64,000 nt of DNA from Blastocatellia bacterium. GTDB lineage: Bacteria > Acidobacteriota > Blastocatellia > HR10 > J050. This document shows positions 1-7,877 of the stretch, in pieces; position 1 is the first letter of the stretch; the number at the start of each line of letters is the position of its first letter. The stretch lies in the NCBI GenBank assembly GCA_026985075.1, contig JALSQX010000053.1:258262-322261 (forward strand). Direction: 5' to 3'. The notes beneath the pieces were generated by a model that was not told the origin of the DNA, ran no database searches, and saw nothing but the letters and a program-made list of their open reading frames with translations. Position numbers and translations under genes: made by a program.

Positions 1-431
1 GACTGGAGATGCTCGCCCGCTCGCGTCATGAGGTGCTCGGACTGACCGATGAGCTTCACATCGAAGTCCAACAGGCATTGATCGATGGCCTGGGAGACGG
101 CCTCTTTCCAGGCCGTCGCATCGCCTTCGGGATGCTCCTCGATCAGGGCAGCAATGGAGCGTCTCAGGCCGATGAGCAAACAGATGACGTCTCCCGCTCG
201 ACCGGAAGCGAACGTCTCTCGGGCCAGTTCGTTCAAGGCGACGTCTTCCTCCTCTACAGGGACTCGCAATCGAGCGCGCACGATATCCCACACCCTGGTC
301 GCCAGCGGCCAGAGCGCTTCGGGCGATCTCGTCTCGGCGAGGGCGACCAAAGTCGCCGCCGCGCGATCGACCATATCGGTGAGAAGACGCTCTCTGTGAC
401 GCTCAACAAATTCGCTCAACGATTCATTCAT
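1..431 (-). CDS. Partial protein, N-terminal 143 residues; possible RsbRD-type sensor N-terminus
   Basis: The minus strand is open from an ATG at 429-431 to the left edge with no stop, so only the N-terminus is present. A purine-rich ribosome binding site (GGGAGGGGAGGGG) lies three bases before the ATG. The predicted protein begins MNESLSEFVERHRERLL and is helical, with an LLIGLRRSIAALIE segment near residue 90. This pattern resembles the helical N-terminal domain of RsbR-like and some sensor-kinase proteins (inference from pattern only). No membrane segment or catalytic motif falls within the visible part. The domain that would decide the function lies outside the window. Confidence 0.6.
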   Translation of the reverse strand, partial: MNESLSEFVERHRERLLTDMVDRAAATLVALAETRSPEALWPLATRVWDIVRARLRVPVEEEDVALNELARETFASGRAGDVICLLIGLRRSIAALIEEHPEGDATAWKEAVSQAIDQCLLDFDVKLIGQSEHLMTRAGEHLQ

Positions 432-959
432 AGACCCCTCCCCTCCCGATCATCATCGATATCGACGAGGTATCGATCTCGCCGATTCACGTTGATCGGC
501 ATTCACCGACCTCAGGACTCGCTCATGGACGGCGCATCCACGAGGATGCCCGAACCTCAGCGGCTCGCCGCTCAGGTCCTCACTGGCCGATGATGACGGT
601 GATGAACCCCTCATGACGTGCTCATCTCAGGAGAATCGCTCATCAGCGCGATGCCTACTACAAATGTAAGAAATACACACGGCCAGCTTGTACCCCACGC
701 TCTACTTTGAGGACTCGCTCACCAACGAGCGCCCACCACGAACGATGAACGTCGTCGCCTCGCCCTCGCTCCATGCATGGTGCAGAGCGATGGCCAGGAA
801 TCGTCCCCCGCCCCCTCTCTTTCCAGCAGAGTGACGGTGAGGAAAACCTCTCACGCTGTCGGCTGTTATTCCCTCTTCCATCTGATGGCCTTCTCAGGAA
901 ACATCACGCCATAGGCATAGCCCGGACGGGAGTGTTCGCTTCCGACACCCGTCAGCGAC
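432..959. other. Intergenic region between divergent/partial gene and cutA end
   Basis: About 530 bases without a convincing gene. Short plus-strand frames here lack ribosome binding sites and recognisable protein character. It should contain the promoter of the partial minus-strand gene. The only structured signal I see is a TACAnnTGTA palindrome at 659-668, listed separately. I recognise no tRNA or other RNA. Confidence 0.5.
659..668. promoter_or_regulatory. BlaI/CopY-like operator candidate (TACAAATGTA)
   Basis: The palindrome TACAAATGTA, embedded in CTACTACAAATGTAAGA, matches the TACAnnTGTA core bound by BlaI/MecI/CopY-type winged-helix repressors (family knowledge). It lies about 230 bases upstream of the partial minus-strand gene. 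No blaI-like gene is in the window, so the link is inference, and a ten-base match can occur by chance. Confidence 0.3.
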
Positions 960-1301
960 TCACTCGGGTGACTCATTCTTGGTCGTCGAAGCGGTGACCC
1001 ACTCCAGGTAGGATTGTGATCCGACTTCGATGGGGAGAGCGATGATTTCAGGAACTTCGTAGCTGTGCAATTCCTTGACAGTCCGTTCCAACTCGGCATA
1101 ACACCGGGCTTCCGTCTTGACGATCAATAAGACTTCAGGCTCACGACACAATTCTCCTTTCCAACGATAAATGGAAATGACCCGAGGGACGATATTGACG
1201 CAGGCGGCCAACCGACGTTCCACGAGTTCTCGGGCGATCGCTTCGCCCTCATCGATTCCATTGGCTGTGATGAGAACGACTCGATAGGCGTCCATCGTCA
1301 T
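960..1301 (-). CDS. cutA: Divalent cation tolerance protein CutA
   Basis: A 113-residue protein with the compact CutA1 fold signature: VVLITANGIDEGEAIAREL, RRLAACVNIVPRVISIYRWKGEL, and the EVPEIIALPI strand near the C-terminus. CutA1 forms a very stable trimer and is linked genetically to copper and divalent metal tolerance; its biochemical role is poorly defined. Two ATGs, at 1301 and 1295 (MDAYRVV), are possible starts. A perfect TATAAT sits at 1307-1312, only 5-11 bases upstream of them, so the gene may have its own near-leaderless promoter. It follows bshB1 after 22 bases. Confidence 0.93.
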   Translation of the reverse strand: MTMDAYRVVLITANGIDEGEAIARELVERRLAACVNIVPRVISIYRWKGELCREPEVLLIVKTEARCYAELERTVKELHSYEVPEIIALPIEVGSQSYLEWVTASTTKNESPE

Positions 1302-1323
1302 GGCTCATTATACTCCTCTAACG

Positions 1324-2082
1324 TCAACTATACAAACTCATCGGGCGGGTGAGCAGAGCGACGGGATCGTCCACGTTCAGCGCCTGCCGAACATAAAATG
1401 CCTCGCCATGCTCAACGTCGATCAATGCTCCGTAGTAACGCTGCCGCGCTTCAACGCGTCGGAGAAAGCTCTCGGTGCTGATGAGCGTCTCCGGTTCGGG
1501 ACTCCCTGGATTGTGAAGTTGCGAGGCATACGATTGAATCACGGCCAGTTTCTCCTCGGCGAAAGCGCTGATATCGACGATGAAGCTGGGCACGAGCTTG
1601 TGAGGGAGCAAAAAGTAGGCGACGACGTGGGGGCGATGCCGGCCCAATCCAGCTTGCGCATCGAATTTGATGAGCCCGGCCAGATGAGCCGCCTCGGTGA
1701 CGATGCGGCTGGTGTGCGCGTGATCGGGATGGGGATCGTCCCAGTAGTGGGTGAAGATCACCCGGGGGCGATGACGACGAATCGCCCGAACGACGGCAGT
1801 ACGGGCGGCATCGCTCAGGAGAATGTGACCGTCGGGCAGTTCCAGATTCTCGCGCACGATGACTTTCAATCGCCGGGCGGCTTCGGCGGCTTCGCGCGCT
1901 CGAATTTCGGGCGTCCCGCGCGTGCCCAATTCTCCTCGGGACATATCGACGATGCCCGTTCGATAGCCTTTGGCCGCCAGCTTCAACAGTGTGCCGCCCA
2001 CGCAGAGCTCGACGTCATCGGGATGAGCGCCAATGGCTAAGACGTCCAGAGGAGCTTCGTTCATCGCTGACTTCTCGGTCAT
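1324..2082 (-). CDS. bshB1: Bacillithiol biosynthesis N-acetylglucosaminyl-malate deacetylase BshB1
   Basis: A PIG-L family zinc deacetylase of about 250 residues. The AHPDDVE metal-binding motif lies near the N-terminus, followed by [19 protein letters not shown], and [14 protein letters not shown] supplies the distal metal ligands. This combination is characteristic of BshB1, which removes the acetyl group from GlcNAc-malate in bacillithiol synthesis. The chosen ATG at 2082 overlaps the glycosyltransferase stop as TGATG, suggesting translational coupling. An internal ATG at 2064 ([17 protein letters not shown]) is closer to the usual family start, and an upstream ATG at 2097 is less likely. 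No other bsh gene is visible here. Confidence 0.92.
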   Translation of the reverse strand: MTEKSAMNEAPLDVLAIGAHPDDVELCVGGTLLKLAAKGYRTGIVDMSRGELGTRGTPEIRAREAAEAARRLKVIVRENLELPDGHILLSDAARTAVVRAIRRHRPRVIFTHYWDDPHPDHAHTSRIVTEAAHLAGLIKFDAQAGLGRHRPHVVAYFLLPHKLVPSFIVDISAFAEEKLAVIQSYASQLHNPGSPEPETLISTESFLRRVEARQRYYGALIDVEHGEAFYVRQALNVDDPVALLTRPMSLYS

Positions 2083-3083
2083 CACGAATGATTCCATGAG
2101 GTGATCGCGCGTTCATCAGCGACCGGCTGATCGGAGAAATTGAGCCGGGTCTTCACGATGTAAATCGGCTTATTCTGCGATTCGTGATACGTGCGCACCA
2201 GAATCTCGGCGATGAGTCCGAGCAGGAAGAGCTGAATGCCCAACACGAACATGATCATCGCCAGCATGGTCAGCGGCGTCCGTATGAAACTGGTGCCTAA
2301 TACCAGCTTCTGATAGATGGCTCCCACGCTGGCCAGGAAGGCCACGCCAAAGGCCAGCATCCCGGCCGTACCGAAGATATAGAGCGGTTTGGTCATGTAA
2401 CTCATCATGAACTTGATGGTGATCAAATCATAGATGACTTTGATCGTTCGCTTCAATCCGTACTTGGACTGGCCGGCGTGGCGTCGATGATGCTGCACCG
2501 GGAGTTCCACCACGCGCCCCCCCATCCACGACGCGTAGATGGGGATGAAGCGATGCATCTCACCGTACAGGCGCACCGTCTTGAGCACATCCCGGCGATA
2601 GGCCTTGAGGGTGCAGCCATAATCGTGGAGCTTGACGCCGCTGATGAGCGAGATGAGCTTATTGGCGATTATTGAAGGCAAGCGACGAGTCAACCACTTA
2701 TCTTTTCGCTGTTGACGCCAACCGCTCACCACGTCATATCCCTGCTCCAGTTTTTCGATCAATCGGGGGATATCGGCCGGGTCATTCTGCAGATCGGCAT
2801 CCAAGGAAACCAGCACGTCTCCTCGGGCGGCATCGATGCCCGCCGCCATGGCCGCCGTCTGTCCATAGTTGCGACTCAATTGCAGAACCTTCACGCGGGG
2901 ATCTCGCTCGGCGAGTTGCCGCATGATGTGAAAACTCCCATCGGTGCTCCCATCGTCGATCAAGATGATTTCATAGCTCACGGCCAACTGCTCGAGCGCT
3001 TGACACAACTTTTCGTAAAGGGGTTGCAGATTCTCCTCTTCGTTGAACACGGGAATGAAGACCGAGACATACGGACGTTCCAT
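2082..3083 (-). CDS. Family 2 glycosyltransferase with two C-terminal membrane helices (DPM1/ArnC-like)
   Basis: A 333-residue protein starting [19 protein letters not shown], the standard GT-A nucleotide-sugar binding start, followed by [11 protein letters not shown] and the [14 protein letters not shown] metal-binding region. Two hydrophobic segments near residues 230-300 fit the pair of membrane helices in polyprenyl-phosphate glycosyltransferases such as ArnC or bactoprenol glucosyltransferase. It probably moves a sugar from a nucleotide donor to a lipid carrier; the sugar cannot be read from sequence. No Shine-Dalgarno precedes the ATG. A promoter just upstream would give an mRNA leader of about six bases. 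Confidence 0.9.
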   Translation of the reverse strand: MERPYVSVFIPVFNEEENLQPLYEKLCQALEQLAVSYEIILIDDGSTDGSFHIMRQLAERDPRVKVLQLSRNYGQTAAMAAGIDAARGDVLVSLDADLQNDPADIPRLIEKLEQGYDVVSGWRQQRKDKWLTRRLPSIIANKLISLISGVKLHDYGCTLKAYRRDVLKTVRLYGEMHRFIPIYASWMGGRVVELPVQHHRRHAGQSKYGLKRTIKVIYDLITIKFMMSYMTKPLYIFGTAGMLAFGVAFLASVGAIYQKLVLGTSFIRTPLTMLAMIMFVLGIQLFLLGLIAEILVRTYHESQNKPIYIVKTRLNFSDQPVADERAITSWNHS

Positions 3084-3095
3084 AACGCTGAAGCC

Positions 3096-3123
3096 GTTAT
3101 AGTACCACAGGTCTTCAACTCAA
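3096..3123 (-). promoter_or_regulatory. Sigma-70-type promoter of the glycosyltransferase gene
   Basis: On the minus strand TTGAGT (3118-3123), a 16-base spacer and TATAAC (3096-3101) precede the ATG at 3083. Transcription would start near 3089, giving a leader of about six bases without a ribosome binding site. Confidence 0.5.
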
Positions 3124-3253
3124 TCAAAGACGAGATGGACGGCGCCGATCGGCGCCGAATCGATCATCGCCCTGCTCGCCCAAACAGATATATTACCGCG
3201 CTCGTCTCCGGAGTCCCTGGCGCTCCTCACTTCGCAACTCCCACCTGACCCCT

Positions 3254-3469
3254 CCCCGCGGGCCAGCCGCGGGGCCTCCCGAAGGTGGAAAAGCCCCCAA
3301 ACTCGCTGCTCACCTGACCCCTCCCCGCGGGCCAGCCGCGGGGCCTCCAGGGTGGGGTGGAACCTCTCCGCTCAGGCCCCGGAACTCGCCTCCGGGGTCC
3401 TTGACGCTTGTCAGCTACCTGACCGTCGCTCACCTCCTCCTCTGAAAGCCCCGGAGCTCGCCTCCGGGG
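3254..3469. repeat. Cluster of four 21-base palindromes (REP-like), two sequence types
   Basis: Two copies of CCCCGCGG-GCCAG-CCGCGGGG lie at 3254-3274 and 3323-3343, inside a 38-base exact direct repeat (3242-3279 and 3311-3348). Two copies of CCCCGGA(A/G)-CTCGC-CTCCGGGG lie at 3377-3397 and 3449-3469, each followed by TCC(T/C)TGACGCT. A degenerate fifth unit is seen near 3205. All fold into hairpins with 7-8 bp arms and 5-base loops. The gene-free setting and repeated flanks resemble bacterial REP or BIME elements. Confidence 0.75.
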
Positions 3470-3649
3470 TCCCTGACGCTCCTCGCTATGAGACTCGGTG
3501 AGACGAGGACTCTCTCGACGACGACCCGTCCAAGCACGCGCCCTCCAGTCAGCGCATCAGGACACCATATTGACGACGAGCATGCTTCGTCCGTAAAATT
3601 CTCTTCTCCATGATGGATCACGCTGGCCATATCTGTTGAAGGAGGGGTG

Positions 3650-4396
3650 ATGAAACCACGGCTTTTCTATCGCCCGGGCTGAACGTCCTGCGCCAAAACG
3701 AAAGAGTTACTTTCGTCATGGAACATCGACTACGAAGCGATCAACGTGGAGGCCGATGAGCGTGCGCGCGAAGAGCTTCGACGACTGGGAGTCGCTCTGG
3801 CCCCAGCCGTGGTCATCGGCCATCGAGTCGTTCAAGGCTGGCAACCGGAGATGCTGGCCGACCTGTTGGGCATCTCTTACCACGATGAGCCACGACTCAG
3901 TCCAGAGACGCTGATCGCGCGATTGGATCGCATCCTCATCGCCGCCGAGCGAGCTATCGGCCAGATTCCCGATGCGCAACTGGACACGAAACCGCCGGAA
4001 GGCAATCGAACGGTTCGCCATCTGGCGCACCACCTCTTCCGACTGGTCGCCGCTTTTGTGGACAGCATCCGAGAGAATGCCTTCCCCGAAGACTGGCTGC
4101 TGGAAGAAGCGCCGCCACAGATGCACACGACGGCGCAACTGGTGGCGTATGGAGCCGAGGTTCGCCGGCAACTGGCCGAGTGGGTGGACACCGCTCCCGC
4201 CGACGCCTACGAGCGAACCGTGATGACCTATTACGGCGAGCAGTCGGGCCATGCCCTGCTGGAACGCACCACCTGGCACGCCGCTCAGCACCTGCGTCAA
4301 CTGTATGCGCTGATGGAGAGGATGGGTATCCGCCCCGAGCACCTCCTCGACCCGGCCGACCTGGAAGGACTCCCCCTCCCTCGCTCCATCTGGTAG
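3650..4396 (+). CDS. Probable selenoprotein: glutaredoxin domain (U11-x-x-C14) fused to a DinB-like domain
   Basis: From the ATG at 3650, preceded by the strong site AAGGAGGGG, the frame reads MKPRLFYRPG, TGA, then TSCAKTKELL and continues to 4396. The TGA (3680-3682) sits exactly where glutaredoxin-like proteins of this type carry the first Cys of GC-x-x-C, and codons stay protein-like on both sides. The thioredoxin fold spans about residues 1-75, with a likely cis-proline in LAPAVVIG. Residues about 85-235 form a DinB-like four-helix domain with HLAHH (124-128) and a WHAAQH pair (His210, His214) as likely metal ligands. A hairpin at 3698-3716 fits a bacterial SECIS. If TGA is not decoded, initiation at GTG 3746 would leave half a glutaredoxin domain. 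Sec insertion is inferred; no sel genes are visible. Confidence 0.8.
3693..3721 (+). promoter_or_regulatory. Candidate bacterial SECIS element
   Basis: Just after the in-frame TGA the RNA can form a perfect 7-bp stem, ACGAAAG (3698-3704) with CTTTCGT (3710-3716), around the 5-base loop AGTTA. A 2x2 internal loop and three more pairs (CCA 3693-3695, TGG 3719-3721) extend it. The loop G at 3706 is 24 bases past the TGA. The known bacterial SECIS pattern is a small apical loop with a G among its first two bases, 16-37 bases after UGA; this hairpin satisfies it. Confidence 0.72.
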
Positions 4397-4511
4397 CTCC
4401 ATGCGCCTCGCATTATGAATGGGACGCGCGCCGCCAGGAAGTGGTCTTCCCCCGAACCAGCTCACAATGTCCTCATCCGGCTCATCCGCGGGCTCCGATG
4501 CTCTGGCCAGG

Positions 4512-5837
4512 TCAGGGAGCGACGAAGACGGCGGCGAAGAATCCATCCATGCCATGGCGGTGCGGAAAGGTTTGAAGAAACCCTCGATCACTCAACAAGG
4601 TGGCCTCAAGGGCAGGTCGTCGAACGGTAAACGAGGGCATTTCGGCGAGGAATCGCTCGACGACGGCCTCATTCTCCTCCCACTCCAGCGAGCAGGTCGA
4701 ATAGATGAGGAATCCCCCGGAGGCGACCAGCGGCGCGGCAGACCGCAACAAGCGCAGTTGCACATTGGCCAGCGCTCGAAGGTCGTCCGGCCGCAATCGC
4801 CATTTGATTTCCGGATGTCGCCGCAACGTCCCCGTGCCCGAGCATGGGGCATCCACCAAGACGCGATCAAATCGCACTTCAGGAAGAAAGGGCAACGGCT
4901 TGGTACCATCCAACGCCACCGGGTACACGATGGTCGCGCCTAATCGTTGACACGTCCGCTGGAGCAGTCGCAACCGATGCAGGTGAACGTCTCCGGCCAC
5001 GATGCGTCCGCGATTGTCCATCTCCATAGCCAGGTGCGACGATTTCCCTCCCGGCGCGGCGCACACGTCGAGAACCAAGGCTCCGGGTCGAGGCTCCACA
5101 ATACGGACGACGAGCTGTGAAGCCTCGTCCTGAAGGTAAACCCATCCCCGGCGAACCACCATCGAGGCGTTCGATAACACCCCTTGCTTGACCAGATAGG
5201 CGCCGGGGACGAACGCCGATGGCTCGATGACGATGCCATCGCGCTCCAGTGCGGCCCGCACGGCTTCCGCCGAGCAGCGCCATGGATTCGTGCGAAACGC
5301 CGTTCGCGGAGGCGTATTGTTGGCTCCCATCAGAGCGATGGTCTCCTCCCGGCCAAACCGGGCGATCCATTTTTCGACCAACCAGCGCGGATGAGAGAAC
5401 CGGATACTCAATCGCTCCCCTTCATCAGCGATGCCCTGGCCGGGAACGTCCTTCTTGCGGCGACAGGCCCGGCGCAATACAGCATTGACCAGTGAGGCCG
5501 CCCATTTGGCCCCGTGCGCCTTCACCAACTCCACCGACTCGTTGACCGCCGCCCACTCGGGGATGCGCTCCAGGAACCGAATCTGATAGAGCCCGAGGCG
5601 GAGGGCGATGATCACCGGCAGCTCCAGTTTATCCAGCCGTCGTCGCGCATACCGTTCGATGAAATAATCCAGTTGAAGCCGCCAGCGCAACACGCCGAGT
5701 ACCAACTCGTAGGTCAATCGGCGATCTTCGAGCGAGAGCCTATCCAGTCGCCGAGAGGTGAGCAGATAGGTAGCGTAGGCGCCGCTCGTCTCCACGCGAT
5801 GAAGGATACGAAAGGCTTCGCGACGTGCTGGACTCAT
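4512..5837 (-). CDS. rsmB: 16S rRNA (cytosine-967-C5)-methyltransferase RsmB
   Basis: A 441-residue Rossmann-fold RNA methyltransferase. The N-terminal NusB-like RNA-binding domain (residues 1-140) reads MSPARREAFRILHRVETSGAY and then LGLYQIRFLERIPEWAAVNESVELVK. The SAM site is VLDVCAAPGGKSSHLA, and the two catalytic cysteines lie in VDAPCSGTGTLRRHPEIKW and YSTCSLEWEENE. It would methylate C967 of 16S rRNA. I chose the ATG at 5837 because the family starts at this point; an in-frame GTG at 5936 would add 33 residues without family character. It is the third gene of def-fmt-rsmB. Confidence 0.93.
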   Translation of the reverse strand: MSPARREAFRILHRVETSGAYATYLLTSRRLDRLSLEDRRLTYELVLGVLRWRLQLDYFIERYARRRLDKLELPVIIALRLGLYQIRFLERIPEWAAVNESVELVKAHGAKWAASLVNAVLRRACRRKKDVPGQGIADEGERLSIRFSHPRWLVEKWIARFGREETIALMGANNTPPRTAFRTNPWRCSAEAVRAALERDGIVIEPSAFVPGAYLVKQGVLSNASMVVRRGWVYLQDEASQLVVRIVEPRPGALVLDVCAAPGGKSSHLAMEMDNRGRIVAGDVHLHRLRLLQRTCQRLGATIVYPVALDGTKPLPFLPEVRFDRVLVDAPCSGTGTLRRHPEIKWRLRPDDLRALANVQLRLLRSAAPLVASGGFLIYSTCSLEWEENEAVVERFLAEMPSFTVRRPALEATLLSDRGFLQTFPHRHGMDGFFAAVFVAP

Positions 5838-5966
5838 GATGTCAGGCTCGCCGAGAAGGCGCTTTGCTCCAGAGGCGCTCGCTGGCGCGTTCTTTGGCGT
5901 CGGGGAGCATCCGCCGAAAGCCTCCTCTGCGGCCACTCCTGGTTTGAAGGCCCAGAGAGTTCCGCG

Positions 5967-6917
5967 TCACGATTCACCGTCTCCCAACCGCAGCCCCACT
6001 TCCAATCGCGTCCCGTTCAAAAAATCGCGCGCGCTCAGGCGGCGTTTCCCTTCCAATTGCAATTCCTCTACGCGCAATCGCGTGCGTTCTCCGCAGGTGA
6101 CGACGAGAGCGTCTTTGGCGAGCTCGCTGATCGTTCCGGGGAGTGCCGCTCCGTCGGCGTGAGGAGGTAACGGATGCGCTCGCCAGAGGATGAGGCGCGC
6201 GCCCTGCAATGTCGTCCACGCCCCGGGCCAGGGTTGAAATCCACGAATGCGATTGGAGATCTCGACGGCTCGAAGAGACCAGTCAATGCAGCCATCCTCC
6301 CGCGTGAGTCGGGGCGCATAACTGGCCTGCGTCTCATCCTGCGGCTGTGGCGTGAGTTCGCCGCGCTCCCATCGCTCCAACGTCTCGATCAACAGCTCGG
6401 CGCCCAGTCGCGCCAGTCGTTCGGCCAATTCGGGAGCCGTTTCCTCAGCACCGATCCAGCAGCGTCGTTGAAGAAGGATGGGCCCGGTGTCCAGCCCCTC
6501 ATCCATCAACATGGTGGTGACGCCGGTTTCCGTCTCGCCACGAGCAATCGCCCAATTGACCGGGGCCGCCCCTCGATATTTGGGGAGCAAAGAGAAGTGC
6601 ACGTTGATGCATCCTCGCCGGGGAATGCGCAATAACCAGGGAGGGAGAATCTTCCCATAAGCGACGACGACGACGGTGTCGGGAGCGACCGTTTCGAACA
6701 GGGCGCGCACCTCATCGGTATTGATCTTTTCCGGCTGAATCACGCGCAGGCCGTGTTGAGCAGCGGCGCGCTTGACGGGAGGAGGCGTCCACTTTCGCCC
6801 CCGCCCTACAGGGCGATCCGGTTGGGTGATGACGGCTTCAATCCGATGGTCCGCCTGAAGAAGTCGTTCTAACGTGGGTACGGCCGTCTCCGGCGTGCCC
6901 ATGAAGATGATGCGCAT
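5967..6917 (-). CDS. fmt: Methionyl-tRNA formyltransferase
   Basis: A 316-residue protein, the normal length, starting MRIIFMGTPETAVPTLERLL. It contains the formyltetrahydrofolate-binding and catalytic core NVHFSLLPKYRGAAPVNWAI with GETETGVTTMLMDEGLDTG, and the C-terminal OB-like tRNA-binding domain (about residues 205-316). It formylates initiator Met-tRNA. The gene begins 21 bases after the def stop and shares its operon, the common def-fmt pairing: one enzyme adds the formyl group and the other removes it from the nascent chain. Confidence 0.96.
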   Translation of the reverse strand: MRIIFMGTPETAVPTLERLLQADHRIEAVITQPDRPVGRGRKWTPPPVKRAAAQHGLRVIQPEKINTDEVRALFETVAPDTVVVVAYGKILPPWLLRIPRRGCINVHFSLLPKYRGAAPVNWAIARGETETGVTTMLMDEGLDTGPILLQRRCWIGAEETAPELAERLARLGAELLIETLERWERGELTPQPQDETQASYAPRLTREDGCIDWSLRAVEISNRIRGFQPWPGAWTTLQGARLILWRAHPLPPHADGAALPGTISELAKDALVVTCGERTRLRVEELQLEGKRRLSARDFLNGTRLEVGLRLGDGES

Positions 6918-6938
6918 GATCGAGCCATGGAGGAGATT

Positions 6939-7448
6939 TCACCACTGCCCGGCTTTGACGAGCTTGCGGATTTTGCGTTGCGCGAAATCCCTTTTGATGG
7001 GGCTCACGCGATTGAGCATCAACTGACCATCCAGATGATCGATCTCATGAGCGACGCATCGCGCCGCCAGATCGGTCACTTCCACGGTGAATTCACGGCC
7101 CTCCATATCGAGCGCCGCGGCGACGATGCGCTGGGGCCGGGCCACCTTGAGATAAATACCCGGCAGACTCAGACATCCTTCCTCACCCACAACCTCACCC
7201 TCAGTGGTGATGATACGAGGATTAATGAAGACATAGCGATCCTCGGGGTCCTTTCCTCCACTGCAATCCATGATGAACAGGCGCTTCAGGACGCCCACCT
7301 GAGTGGCGGCCAATCCGATCCCTTGAGCCGCATACATCGTCTCGAACATATTCTCCACCAATTCCTTCAACTGCCCATTGATGTCGGCCACGGGATCGGC
7401 CTTCTGCTCGAGCCGAGGATCACCATACTTGAGAATATCCAGGATCAT
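6939..7448 (-). CDS. def: Peptide deformylase
   Basis: A 169-residue metalloenzyme with all three family motifs in order: GIGLAATQVG, EEGCLSLPG (metal-binding Cys) and HEIDHLDG (two metal-binding His and the catalytic Glu). It removes the N-formyl group from new polypeptides. It leads the def-fmt-rsmB operon. A TTGACA/TACAAA promoter ends nine bases before the ATG, so the mRNA may start at or within two bases of the start codon; no Shine-Dalgarno is visible. Confidence 0.96.
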   Translation of the reverse strand: MILDILKYGDPRLEQKADPVADINGQLKELVENMFETMYAAQGIGLAATQVGVLKRLFIMDCSGGKDPEDRYVFINPRIITTEGEVVGEEGCLSLPGIYLKVARPQRIVAAALDMEGREFTVEVTDLAARCVAHEIDHLDGQLMLNRVSPIKRDFAQRKIRKLVKAGQW

Positions 7449-7456
7449 GAGATCAA

Positions 7457-7486
7457 TTTGTAGCCCATGCTCGCGCGCGCTGTCAA
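7457..7486 (-). promoter_or_regulatory. Promoter of def-fmt-rsmB, near-leaderless
   Basis: On the minus strand a perfect TTGACA (7481-7486), an 18-base spacer and TACAAA (7457-7462) precede the def ATG at 7448. The predicted start of transcription, near 7450, leaves practically no leader. Confidence 0.6.
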
Positions 7487-7695
7487 GACGCTGTCAGGGA
7501 ACGGGAGCCTTGACGAGCACCCATCGCGTCCCTCCAGGAGATCCACTCCCCTCGGGCCAATGAAGAGGGCGGGAGAACGGGGCCTCATTCTCTCCCGTCG
7601 GGGTCCAGCCCAGTATCGCGATCGATGAAAAGGTGAGGAAAATTCCAATTCTTCGCCGTCAATGGTCACTTTATGACGCTGCGATGGGGCGTTAT

Positions 7696-7731
7696 TTCCG
7701 AAAATTTGGAATCTTTTCCGAAAATTTGGAA
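7696..7731. promoter_or_regulatory. Paired upstream activator sites of the first Oar gene
   Basis: TTCCGAAAATTTGGAA occurs twice exactly, at 7696-7711 and 7716-7731, with centres 20 bp apart (two helical turns). Each copy is an imperfect palindrome with TTCC/GGAA ends. The second centre is about 87 bp upstream of the -24 element at 7809. Spacing and pairing are typical of enhancer sites for sigma-54 activators (family knowledge). The second Oar gene has the same arrangement. Confidence 0.75.
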
Positions 7732-7808
7732 ATCGAGGAACTCCCCTGATGCCCGGCCATCTCATACAACCGATTGATCCGGCGCATCTTACCGGGAAGC
7801 CCGGTCAA

Positions 7809-7824
7809 TGGCATGGAATTTGCA
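7809..7824 (+). promoter_or_regulatory. Sigma-54 (-24/-12) promoter of the first Oar gene
   Basis: TGGCATGGAATTTGCA matches the sigma-54 consensus TGGCAYRNNNNTTGCW throughout, with the invariant GG (7810-7811) and GC (7822-7823) separated by ten bases. Transcription would start near 7834, leaving a leader of about 43 bases that contains the ribosome binding site. Confidence 0.82.
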
Positions 7825-7877
7825 GCAACTAACCGTAAGGCGAGTGACAGCAACTTCGCTCGTAGAAGGAGGTCATT

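Larger units (their letters stand above)
3084..3649. other. Intergenic region holding promoter and palindromic repeats
   Basis: A 566-base gap between the divergent glycosyltransferase and the glutaredoxin-DinB gene. It contains the minus-strand promoter near 3096-3123 and the REP-like cluster at 3254-3469. Frames of 60-70 codons across the repeats have the composition of the repeats themselves and no family resemblance. I see no clear -35/-10 pair for the downstream gene. Confidence 0.6.
7449..7877. other. Divergent regulatory region between def and the first Oar gene
   Basis: A 429-base divergent region. It holds the def promoter at 7457-7486, two identical activator sites at 7696-7731 and the sigma-54 promoter at 7809-7824. 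A GAAGGAGGTC ribosome binding site precedes the plus-strand ATG at 7878. No gene is apparent. Confidence 0.7.

Noticed and set aside
3746..4396. Glutaredoxin-DinB gene starting at GTG 3746 after the TGA
   Set aside because: It would remove the first half of the thioredoxin fold, has no Shine-Dalgarno and leaves the conserved upstream frame and strong site at 3640-3648 unexplained.
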